A DNA stretch of 64,000 nucleotides from Ulota crispa (lineage: Eukaryota > Streptophyta > Bryopsida > Orthotrichales > Orthotrichaceae): the NCBI GenBank assembly GCA_963920765.1, contig OY987244.1, positions 29,182,358 to 29,246,357 on the forward strand. Direction: 5' to 3'. The translations under genes and the position numbers were made by a program. Under the pieces are notes generated by a model. The model had not been told where the DNA came from, made no database searches, and was given only the letters and a program-made list of their open reading frames with translations. Below, in pieces: positions 48,474 through 58,499 of the stretch (the first letter of the stretch is position 1; each line of letters opens with the position of its first letter).

Positions 48474-50494
48474 AGCCGTCTAGGGGACTTGTTGTTGGGC
48501 AAATTTGCCATAATCTTATCTCATTTTGAGATTGGTTATTTTGACACTATAAAAAATGGGTGAAATTGTCATATCCCTCTGAAAAACATCGAGGGCGCCA
48601 AAGTTTGGATAAAAGTTATTGGTATTAGTTGGTTTTGTTGATGAATGTAAACATGGATGACTCAATTCATTTATCCGTTGTTTTTCCTTACTTGCATACA
48701 TAAGAGGGTATGTTGCTCAAACAATAAAAAAACCAGAAAAAAACCGTGCAAACCCAGGCCATACAAAATTTGACCCTGGTCATACAATTCTCAACCCTGG
48801 GCATGATTGGAGGCGTTCGTTCGGGGTGTAATAGGGGGTTTAGGTATCTCAGAAAAACGGTGAACGAAATAGTCGTGAAGGAGTTTTTGTTCATTGGTGA
48901 ATATGCTGTTACAGCCTTAAGAGGTTGTCATGGCTTGTTCAAGGAGTGATTTGGCCGGGTCATTCACTCACTTCATTCATGAGAACAAAATGGGAGGTGA
49001 ATGGCATATTTGAAACCCCTTATTATTGAAATGAGGACATTCACGAATAGAGCCACTCTAAGTAAATGGTGAATATGGTATCAAAGGCAAAAGCATTATG
49101 TAGAAAGTAGGGTTTGAATTGGGTGCAATGGAAAGAGAATTGTCCTAGATTTCTAAACATTTCTATGAAAACACGTCTTTGCATATCTTAGGGATTACAA
49201 GTTGGATAAGCAAAGATGTGGAAAGAGTTATTCAATTTTTTTTGGCTATCCAACTTGTAGAAGAGCTAATTTATAATTTGGACATGGAAGGAAAGGACTT
49301 GTCAATGCAAGCATGATGGCTCAACCCAAGCTTGGATGACAATTAAAGAGCAAAAGGAGAGCTATTGAATATCTCAAGAGCTAATAAGAGACAAATAAAC
49401 ATAATACTAAGAAAATACAAAAGGTATGTAAATTTTGGGATCAGTGATGTGAGTTGCTATGTAATATAGGTACATAACATCTAGAAGAGTAAAAATAAAC
49501 ATTTAAGAGTAGAAGTTCTTATTACTTGCCAAGCTTTCATTTCTGAATTGGAGTTGACTTTGTAGCAAAATAAACTCATTTAACTTCTTATAAAGTTTCC
49601 TTGAGGGGGGATTATCTCTCAACAAAGCAAGAGATTGGAACTTTTTGCATATACAAAACATTATCTTTATTTATATACTAACTTATATGCACTAAAGCTT
49701 TACAACCTTAAATTTTGGTCAATGGAAAGGAAAAATGAACTCCCTACAAATCTAAGAATAACATTTTAAAAATACATACAATTATTTTGATTTGCAATTG
49801 AATTTTGGTTGCAATTCCATTCCTACTTGTATGTTGATATTGTAAAGTTGGCATCAAATTGTCCAATATTTGTTGGTGTGACTAGGACTTGAAAGTGCTC
49901 CTAAATTGCACATTGGGATTTTCATTTGCATTGGTAAAGGTGTCGGCATTTTTTTGAAGTTGGTATTGTATTAGAGAGTGGGTCAAGTGGAGAAGATTCA
50001 GCATTGCATGTGGTCACTGGATAAGCCTAGAGGGCTAATCTTGTGGAGATGAGCACTGTATCCCCACACAATTTGTTCACTTGCATCATAAGAGCTTCTT
50101 GAGCGTTGTCCTCCTAGGATCTAACACACTTAAAGCACAATTGATAAGTGCTAGAAGTCCCTTCAAATTTGCTCATGTCACCACATCCTAGTGTGTCAAT
50201 AATGGCCCTTCAAAACATTATTCATCTTAAGTTTAGTGAGCATTATCTTCTATTTCCCTTGGTGAATGGTCAAATGATTACACCTGAGGCAAATATGAAA
50301 AACAAGGGTGAAAAACAAGAATTTTGAGGGCTCATTAAAAAGAGATGTTGTCTCTCGAAGTGTCAAATTTGATGTGCAATGTTTTGAAGCACTGCTATAG
50401 AAAATTAACACTTTGAAAAATCATATTCAACCTAGGACATATTTTGCACCAAAATTGGCCCTTGGAAGGGCCCAAATAAAACACAATGTGTAAG
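48474..50494. other. AT-rich stretch without a gene
   Basis: No coding or RNA gene signal. 'gttgatgaatgtaaacatgg' near 48637 resembles sequence near 45000 and 2245, so it is probably old repeat DNA. Confidence 0.4.
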
Positions 50495-50603
50495 GTAAGC
50501 CTCTTATGCAAGGGGATTTTGGCATATAAGCCATTGGGAATGAGGGCAAAGCTTGAGTTCCCGGTGGCTTATATGCCAAAATCCCCTTGCATAAGAGGCT
50601 TAC
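50495..50603. repeat. Near-perfect hairpin with arms of about 46 bp
   Basis: The arm starting GTAAGCCTCTTATGCAAGGG at 50495 is matched by the arm ending CTTGCATAAGAGGCTTAC at 50603. About 40 bases pair without mismatch, then two changes before a loop of under 20 bases. A transcript would form a MIRNA- or siRNA-like stem-loop. No evidence of expression can be read from the sequence. Confidence 0.88.
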
Positions 50604-50834
50604 CCGGCGTAAACGTTGCTTGGGCAAAATTCGGCCATTCTTTTCTGAGTGAGTTACGCTAGTCCGCACTCTGCAAATTTTAGAGTTGTGTGACGGAAAA
50701 TAAAGCCACTCTCAGATTTTCATTGTTACTTTCACAAGTGTAAAGAAATATGAAAACAAGAAGGATTTTGCCCAAGCGATGTTTACGGCTATTTATCAGC
50801 ATCAGTCTCAAGATTAGGGTTTCATTTAACTGAC

Positions 50835-51345
50835 ACAAAGGGCAAAGCATGACTTTGTGTCCACTTAGCATAAGAAGATTGTTTGAGGGAAGTTGAACTA
50901 ATAAATTTGACAAAAAATGTGTCAGTTAAAAGAAACAGTGCTCAGGATTGCTTGAGCTTTGAATATTTTTGGTCTCAATCAAGGTTTCTTTTAATTTGAC
51001 ACATAGGGCAAAGCATGACTTCGTGTCCACTTAAGGTAGGTACACCCAATGGCGTGGGTGTACCCTATGCCACCCACATGTCAGTCTAGATTTCATTTCA
51101 AATTGAAGATCTATCCCATCTGCAGATGGCTCATCTTTTAAGTTTCAGAAGGTAAGCCATCTACGGATAGGCTAGATCTTCATTCTAAAATGAAATCTAA
51201 ACTAACATGTGAGTGGCATTGGGTACACCCACACCATTGGGTGTACCTCTACCTTAACATAAGAAAAATTTTTGAGGGAAGAGAAGTTACTAGTTGAACT
51301 GACAGATTTGGCAAAAAAAAAAAAAAAAAAAAAAGTGTCAGTTAA
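50835..51345. repeat. Direct duplication, second copy interrupted by a MITE
   Basis: The segment with 'gggcaaagcatgact', 'gtgtccactta', 'cataaga', 'tttgagggaag' and 'gtgtcagttaaaagaaac' occurs at about 50835-50937 and again at about 50999-51353. The second copy is split by the element at 51034-51253 and also contains a run of about 22 A. Confidence 0.85.
51034..51253. mobile_element. AGGTAGG-ended MITE with TTA duplication and preserved empty site
   Basis: 220-bp foldback element. AGGTAGGTACACCCAATGG at the left pairs with CCATTGGGTGTACCTCTACC at the right. TTA flanks it on both sides (51031-51033, 51254-51256). The uninterrupted duplicate upstream reads CCACTTAGCATAAG, which shows the empty site with one TTA. 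A 3-bp TTA duplication fits PIF/Harbinger. Confidence 0.88.
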
Positions 51346-51353
51346 AAGAAACA

Positions 51354-51610
51354 CTGGTCTCAATTGCCTTGGCAACTTACAGGGCCGCTTGCCGGTACCA
51401 ATGGGCCAATTTCAGAACCGGAACTCGGGAAAAACAGTCTCGAGCTTGTTAGGGTTTGGTGCTCCGAACTGCTCAGTGTAAATCGTTCTGGCAGATTGCA
51501 CCATGGCAGCTCCTCAATGCTCTTGAGCTGATGATCTTCTTCAACAATGCAGTGCAGCTGCCAGAATTCTCTGTGATGAGATATTTGTAGCACGATTTTG
51601 ATCCAGCGCG
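51354..51610. promoter_or_regulatory. Region upstream of SNAPIN
   Basis: Short non-coding stretch between the interrupted duplication and the start codon. It probably contains the promoter and 5' UTR; no motif is assigned. Confidence 0.4.
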
Positions 51611-52973
51611 ATGGATTCGCCGCAAGTCCCTGCAGAGACCAAGCAGTCTCACGCTCAAACTGCCGAGCATTCTCACGGTCAGACTGCCGAGGATTCTCAT
51701 GCTCCGATTGCCGAGGAACCTCACGCTCAGATTGCCGAGAATCCTCACACTCCGATACCCGAGAAGTCTCAAGCTCCAATTGCCGAGGAGCCTGACTCTC
51801 CGATACCCGAGGATTCTCATGCTCAGGCTGCCGAGGAACCTCACGCTCAGATTGCCTCGGAGCCTCACACTCCGATGCCCGAGAGATCTCACGCTCAAAC
51901 TGCCGAGCATTCTCACGCTCCGATTGCCGAGGAGCCTCACACTCCGATACCCGAGAAATCTCATGCTCCAATTGCCGAGGATCCTCAAGCTCAGATTGGC
52001 GGGGGCGATGGATCGGCCGACGTCATGGCGGAAGGGCTTGCTGCTGTTTTAGGGCCAGTGGTGCGGGATTTCGATGCGAGAGTAGAGGGAGCTCTCAAGA
52101 GCCAGAGCTTGGTCACTGGAAGTATTGACCGGCTTACAAAAGGTTAGTTTGACTGAATGGAGTGCTTTATTAGGGTTTTGGTGTTTGATGAAATAATGAA
52201 TGGGATTACGGTACTGTGATTTGCAGAGCTTGATAAGTTGCTAGAAGATACACCGATTCCTGTGGTAGCTCAACATGCTGCCAAGCTGTCGGGAGTGCGC
52301 AAGCGTGTGGCATCTCTCATGTCTACGTTGCGTGTTATTCAAGGACGTATTGTGAACATGGATCGAATGTTGAATGCTCGAGGTAAACCCTAATCCTCCG
52401 ACTCTGTCGTTTTTTCATCGTTCAGGTTCTCGGATTAGTTTCTTGGGAAAGTTTCATGGATACCCCTGAAGTTTGCCATATTTTCATAGATACCCCTGCT
52501 TTTTCAGAAATTTCATAAACACCCTTGGACCATAGTTTTCAGGTGTCTTTTTTGTTGTGCATGCCACTTCCCTTCTTCCTTTGTGCACATGCATAACAAG
52601 AATGAAGTAATGTGCGCACAAAGGGAGAAGGAAGTGACATGCATAACAAAACAAACCCCTAATTTTTTCGGTCCAAGGGTGTTTTGTGATATTTCTGAAA
52701 AAGGAGGGGTATTTTTGAAAATATTGCAAACTTCAGGGGTATCCATGAAAATTTCCCTATTTTCTTTAGGGTTATTGGTGAATTTTTGATCTTGCTATTG
52801 TGAAGTTACCTAGTGCTGATTTTGTCCTGCATGGAACAGAAGCCAGTACACCTTCTCCGCAACCCGGACCTTCTCCGTCACCATCTCCATCGCCACCTTC
52901 AGAGAATCCGGACCCGCCATCTTCAGAAAATTCGATCCCGGGGTCAAGGGAAACAAAGGCTTTGGCATCCTAA
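51611..52973 (+). CDS. SNAPIN: SNAPIN-like BLOC-1 subunit with repeat-rich N-terminal extension
   Basis: Small coiled-coil subunit of BLOC-1, a complex acting on endosomal sorting. Exons: 51611-52142, 52227-52382 and 52840-52973, giving 273 residues with all phases matching. The conserved SNAPIN core is at about 139-229: AEGLAAVLGPVVRDFDARV, then LDKLLEDTPIP, then VNMDRMLNAR. Before it, residues 13-124 are fourteen units of an 8-residue repeat (SHAPIAEE, PHTPIPEK and variants), and after it comes a Pro/Ser-rich tail (PSPSPSPSPP). Usual family length is about 130-150, so extension and tail double the protein. Intron 2 holds a 313-bp MITE. The ATG at 51611 is the first in frame; a later start skipping the repeats (the Met just before AEGLAAV) is possible. 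Confidence 0.85.
51647..51982 (+). repeat. 24-bp coding minisatellite in SNAPIN exon 1
   Basis: Fourteen degenerate 24-bp units code for an 8-residue repeat. All three forward frames and parts of the reverse strand stay open for over 100 codons, a side-effect of the period being divisible by three. Confidence 0.9.
52445..52757. mobile_element. 313-bp foldback MITE, copy 3, in SNAPIN intron 2
   Basis: GGGAAAGTTTCATGGATACC at the left pairs with GGTATCCATGAAAATTTCCC at the right. The flanks TAGTTTCTT and TATTTTCTT match in 8 of 9 bases, as expected for an aged 9-bp duplication. It supplies most of the intron. Confidence 0.92.
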
Positions 52974-55163
52974 CACGTAGCATTTTCAATGGAATTATTG
53001 AGAGGATGGATACCTGATCATGCCTGTGGACAACTGCAAAAGCTCTTCGATTCTGAGCTCGAATTGCTTAACAACAGGTAAGAACTCTGTTTCATTTTCA
53101 CAATTGCTGTGGTTCATGTTATAAAGACTGTTGTGAGGACCTCAGAGTATTTTTCTCCATCTTTCAATGAGTTCGGCGAGGTATTCGTTTCGGTTGTACT
53201 GATATACCCTTGCTTTTCTCACGTCCCATCACTGCCTGTCGATTGATGTACCAAACCATAACATACAATGGTGTCTAGTTTTGAATTCGACAAAGAGAGC
53301 TTGCCATTATAAGAGTACATTTCTTTATTCGCAGGTATGTGTCGTCAGGAAGCAATTTTAAATGCGGATGAGACATTGAATCCTCAGTCAGTGTTGGCAA
53401 TGGAGAGCCAACTCTGGAGCTCGCGGTCCACTTTTGACAATTTTCCTGCTTCCTTCAAGATTCCGAATCATTCTTTTTGCCTTTGCTTTTTCAATTTAGA
53501 GTCCTGGATTGACCAAGATGACCACCTCATTGTTAACTCCAGAAGATTGTTTGAGTACTAGACATTGCCCATTGGTCCCAGAAGAGTTCTCGCTAGGTGT
53601 ACGTGCTCTTTTTTATTTCTTTCACGTGAGCATGTTGCTTGTACTATACTGTAGACATTATAAAATTTTTACATATGTAAATTTGAAAGCTATTTAGCAT
53701 TTAGCACACATCGCTTTGGGATTGCTGTGTTCTCATCCAGACTTGTCCTCAGTAAGCTACTTGGATACATCGGGTTCCTGAATTGTATCTTGATTGTTTT
53801 GCACCTGCCTTTCTCCTCAGTGAAGAGTCGTAACCTCAATTTGCAATTCCTGAATGTGATCTCTATGAAGATATGGTCAAAGTTACTGATGCCATGATCT
53901 CTACAGAATGTGAACGAATGGACCCATATGTGACTTGAATTGGGATAGAAAAACCGGGTCTTCTCTCCAACTGATTTTTCGCTGTGTCACTGAAAAAACG
54001 TGATTGGGCGATGTGACCCAGCTACGGACACACCCCCGCACCCCTTCTCTCCCATTGCAAACCCTAATTGTGAGTTTAGAGTTTTGTATTTAAATGTATT
54101 TTAGAGCTCTTCCTCTAGCGAGACCTTGTCACATTGTTATGACCTCAGTTTGTAACACAAAAACCCTGTCGTAGATTCATGGTGAAGGAATCAGTTCGAC
54201 CAGTTATGTCTCCCAGAACCGGTCAAGCCTCGCAGCAGGACAAAGCTCTTTGGCAAATTAGATGAAGACCTCTCAAAAAGTGAATGGAAAGAGAGAATTT
54301 TGACTTTCTACCATTATCACTCTTTTCAATTCTATTAGGCCATGCAACAATGAAACCACAATGGAAGTGACAAGCGTGGGTTGTGTATAAATGACATATT
54401 TTTAAGTAGATAAACTGGTTATGAAACATGTTATTCTTTGTACAATGTACTTGCCAGTCAATTAATGCTGGCTTTCTTTTTCCATACAAGGATATGGTTT
54501 TTTGACATTAGGTTCTTTGCAGTAGTCCAAACTAATTGGAGGAAATATGTAAGATAGGAGGTTCATAAACCAACCTTTTCTAAATCATCAATGATAATAA
54601 TAAAAGATATTTGAAGGAACATATCACTTATTTCTAGATTAAAAACGCATTTAGAACATGGTTGCTTTTAGAGCTTCTTACCTCCATACCTGAACTTTGC
54701 TGTAAAGTTGGATTACTATCGTTTGCATCAACCAGCCTTTCAATTGGAATAGCATGGAATGATGACTTACCATGTACATTTTGGGTCAGTCATCAATGTG
54801 GCGTCCCTATCATACACTTGAGGCTTTTTTGAACAGACACTTCTTTTCAACTGTATTCTCTTGGCTTGCTATATCTGTCGTTGGTTTTCATTGTCAGTGG
54901 TAGAAGATGATGGTATGTAAATGCAGTATTCTCTGATTGTAGTTTATCCCACATTGAATGTCATCCTCTCCTTGCAAAAGCGGTTTAAACTCTTGGCCCT
55001 TGACTTCTGAAAATATGAACCGGGTGCTCAGCACAGAGCGAACTATTCTTTCGCCTTTTACTAAAGAATACCGTGCGCCAGGTATACTCCACCGGTATAC
55101 CCCATTTATTGGACTGCTCCTTTACAGGGGCCCACCAACTCAAATCTCAAGCCTGGAAGGATA
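52974..55163. other. 3' flank of SNAPIN and intergenic stretch
   Basis: No exon of a known family found. The first few hundred bases may be 3' UTR. Frames at 53337-53561 and 54223-54489 show no conserved feature. Confidence 0.4.
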
Positions 55164-55490
55164 AGGTAGCAACACAAATAACCATCACTGTACCCATAAC
55201 CAGATGGCCTCTAAAATTTTGGAAATGATTAGATGAAATTACAAGGATGTACAACATATGAACATGAAACCTTAGTGTTGGTAATAGGTGCAATAAACCT
55301 TAGTGTTGGTAATAGGTGCAATTGCAATCGACTTTTCAAAAGTCATAAATTATTCTCACAATATTCAAATAATACATTTGAAAGTGCAAACTCATCATTT
55401 TTCTCTTGCTAATAGGATCTTATGATTTGCTAGATGTTTGATAATATTTGTCATGTTCAAAACCCTTATTTTGATGGTTATGGGTGTTGC
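55164..55490. mobile_element. AAGGTAG-ended element, relative of 56874-57189
   Basis: Left end AAGGTAGCAACAC and right end GTGTTGCCACCTT are inverted. Internal phrases shared with 56874-57189 include 'attctcacaatattcaaat' and 'atttgctagatgttt'. A 29-bp tandem duplication ('aaccttagtgttggtaatag') lies at about 55268-55322. Confidence 0.7.
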
Positions 55491-55557
55491 CACCTTCTTC
55501 AGTGTCATTTGCTCAGACTTGAGAATGTAAAGCAATCAAATACCATTGCTGCACCAC

Positions 55558-55782
55558 TAAGGTAGACATACCTTATTTTGTCCATTGTTCCAATCTTGTG
55601 CATATGTATGTATTGTGGGTATTTTAACCCCAAATCTAGGGAGGCCATAGATGCCCTATTTTTAGGATCCTAAAAAACAGGGCATCTATGGCCTCCCTAG
55701 ATTTTGGGGGTAAAATACCCACAATACATACATATGCACAAGATTGGAGCAATGGACAAAATAAGGTATGTCTACCTTATAT
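55558..55782. repeat. Long near-perfect palindrome with arms of about 110 bp
   Basis: The left arm runs from AAGGTAGACATACC to GGCCATAGATGCCCT. The right arm is its reverse complement with only a few differences, ending GGTATGTCTACCTT. Only about 20 bases, themselves partly palindromic (TTTTTAGGATCCTAAAAA), separate the arms. Probably a snap-back MITE with AAGGTAG ends. It would transcribe into a long hairpin RNA. Confidence 0.92.
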
Positions 55783-56255
55783 TGATTACCACACAAATCA
55801 TACTACTAAAATCACAAGGCTTCTTGTAATATCACATCTCAATCTTTGTAATATTACATCTCTAGACCTCCGTAACATCACATTAATTTGCATTCTTTGA
55901 TATCATCACACTACAAATTTCACAATGACCTTCGTAAAATCACATTTTTAGTCTTTGTAATACCTTTGTAATATCACATATTTAGTCTCTGTGATATTAT
56001 AGGAAATGAGGAGATAATTGTGGAAGTTGCGGTGATATTAGAGAGGATGCACACAGTGATATTAAAGAGGTCACAAATTTTTTGCTTCTATTTGCTTCAT
56101 ACTTCATTCCTTTTCAAGACTTTGTGATTTTGAGGAGTTTTGCAATTCATGATTTCACTTTTCTATTGCTACTACCAAATAATTAGAAACATTTATTATT
56201 GAAGCAATTTTGGTTTTCACCACAATCTAATGGTAAATGGGTAGCGTACTATAAT
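55783..56255. other. Repetitive stretch without a gene
   Basis: The phrase 'ttgtaatatcacat' recurs several times between 55820 and 55990 in degenerate form. No coding signal. Confidence 0.5.
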
Positions 56256-56682
56256 ATTGTTAACCAACCAAGTTCTTTCCCCCCAAGTGGAGGTATATTC
56301 CTCCCTAGATACTTGGGGGGCAATTTAGTTATATAGTAGAACCTCCCTAAACTAATACCTCTCTAAACCAATATGCTCTATAAACTAATGTATAACACAA
56401 ATCTCAATGTTGAGGCCATAATATAAAAAACCCAAGCTACCTATAATGCTATCCCGACACTAACTTGAAGGTTACTTCATTTACACTTCCACAAAATTAA
56501 CTAACAATTTACTTAAACTAATATGATTCTTGGAGTTTAGCTTAGGGAGGTTCTACTATAATACACTCATGGTGAGTGGCTACCAGCCACTCACACTAAG
56601 TATAGTATAATTGAATTGCCACCAGGTATTTGGGGTAGAATATACCTCCACATAGGGAGAAAGAACTTGGCTGGTTAACAAT
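56256..56682. mobile_element. ATTGTTAACC-ended foldback element
   Basis: Left end ATTGTTAACCAACCAAGTTC pairs with right end GAACTTGGCTGGTTAACAAT; the arms extend over about 75 bp including 'ggaggtatat'. The element is interrupted by a second one at 56334-56558. Class unknown. Confidence 0.85.
56334..56558. mobile_element. Emigrant/pogo-like MITE nested in another element
   Basis: Inverted ends GTAGAACCTCCCTAAACTAA and TTTAGCTTAGGGAGGTTCTAC with TA on both sides. The terminus closely resembles the plant Emigrant (pogo) type CAGTARAACCTCTATAAATT with a TA target. It splits the foldback element around it. Confidence 0.75.
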
Positions 56683-56873
56683 GTTATGTAGCAAGCACTA
56701 ATAGTTAATAATTTATTGAACAAACATCCATATTGGTTTGTGAAGATATATATTATAACCAGCTAATAAATGATTTTATCACTTTTATGAAAATCGTCCG
56801 AGGAGTTTCATTCTGATTGTCTTCTTTTGATTTTGGAGACCCTCTCTTTAGCCTTTCCCTTTTCATGTCCAAG

Positions 56874-57189
56874 GTAGGAGCACCCATAAGCGTCAGTGTG
56901 ACAGTGTCCCCATAACTGTCACTTTTGAAATCTTGGAAAATCTGTGGAAGTGAATAGATGCAATGACAAGAATGTACAACATGTAAACATGAATTCTTAA
57001 AAGTGGTTATGGGTGCAATGGCAGTTTGCTCTTTAAAAATTCATAGCTTATTCTCACAGTATCCAAATAATACATTTGAAAGTGAATTTTTTTTTCTGTT
57101 CCTAATAGGATCCTATAATTTGCTAGTTGTTTATTAATAGTCATCATGTTCAAAACCCTTAGTTTGACATTTATGGGTGCTCCTACCTT
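56874..57189. mobile_element. AAGGTAGG-ended MITE
   Basis: Left end AAGGTAGGAGCACCCATAA pairs with right end TTATGGGTGCTCCTACCTT. The interior is related to 55164-55490. The target duplication is unclear. Confidence 0.78.
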
Positions 57190-57604
57190 ACTCCTTATCA
57201 AGATTGAGCTTTCTAGAGTGTCAAAACTTTCACCTCGATTTTCCATTCTAGATCAACACAATAAAGGTTACAAAGCTTTGTAGATTTCTTGGAACACATG
57301 TTCTAATCTCAATCCCTTTTTGCAAGACAAGAATCCTTAACTTTCATTGTGATTTTAAAACTAGCCTCTTGCCTTTTTCTTCAATTTTCCATACAAGAGA
57401 GCCCATACTTGCACTTTTTTGCATTTTGCAATATACAAAAGAAATCCAAATTTTCTGATGAATTTTTTTTACATAATAAAAAGTTTAATTTTACCCTTCA
57501 ATAATATCTCCAAAAAAATCAATAATTCCCCAGCTTTGAAACTGTCTATGGTGTCTTCACAAACATCTAAAGACCAAGGAATGAAAATGATAAAAATTAT
57601 GTCT
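57190..57604. other. Intergenic stretch without a gene
   Basis: AT-rich, nothing recognised. Confidence 0.4.
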
Positions 57605-57965
57605 TCACAAGTGTAGGTACCCGTTGTATCAACGGAGGCAATAGGAAGGTCCTTGTAATAAGCAAATTTTGGGCTAGCAATCTTATTACAAAATGTGAAA
57701 TTTAAACCATGAGTGATTGGGTAACTCACAAACGCCACTAACTTGAATCAAAGTAAAGCCTTAGTTTAAACTACTTTATGCATGTATCCCTCTCTCCACT
57801 CTATGCATGTACCCCTTTCTCCCTTGTAAAAGGACAAACAAGTCATTAGAAGTTGCACCATAACACACTCTCTCAACCAATCTCTATTCTTGGTTGTGTA
57901 TTCTATTCTTGACTGTATTTTTCTACATATAGAAAAGGCTGTGTTCTATTATTTATAACAACGCC
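57605..57965. repeat. Dispersed repeat, copy 2
   Basis: Direct relative of 42010-42425 ('aggtacccgttgtatcaacgg', 'ttagaagttgcaccataaca'). The internal part differs. Confidence 0.6.
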
Positions 57966-58499
57966 CAATAATGATAACATTATCCCACAATCATTGGCTA
58001 GAGTCGACATTTCTATTATTGGCGTATATAACAAGAGGACCATCACATCAGTTCACTTCACAAAACCGCTACTTAACTTACAGTATACCGTTTGTCCGGA
58101 CCAGTCACCCTGTGCGTACCACTTTTCGGACCGCCCGGTACGGGGCCCGTCAATTGAAAACCTAGCCAGAAATTTTAGGGTTTGCTACCTTCCCCTTATT
58201 AATTTTCATCGGAAGCTTTGATCACAAGCGACGGTTTTTTTGCAGTCGATGGCGTGACGGTTCGTGCTATAGACTGTCGTCCTTCCAAATCTCCCTTTGT
58301 TGCATACGAAATTGGCTTTTGTTGTTGATGACCTAAGGTATTCCGGAGTTATAGACTTGTGTGTTGAAATAGAAAAAAATCTCGTAATTGAACCTAATTT
58401 TGTTGTGAACCTAAATTTGTTGTGACCTTTTTTTTGCGCTCTCCGATGTTTGCTTGCGGCAGCAGCAGCACCTGTGGATCAGAATAGACGTCGTACTGG
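57966..58499. promoter_or_regulatory. Promoter and 5' UTR region of the p47-like gene
   Basis: Non-coding stretch before the start codon. GC content rises from about 58090. No core promoter motif is assigned. Confidence 0.4.

Noticed and set aside
51360..51988. Long minus-strand and alternative plus-strand frames over the SNAPIN repeats
   Set aside because: They come from the 24-bp minisatellite. Only the plus frame from 51611 runs into the conserved SNAPIN core through good splice sites.
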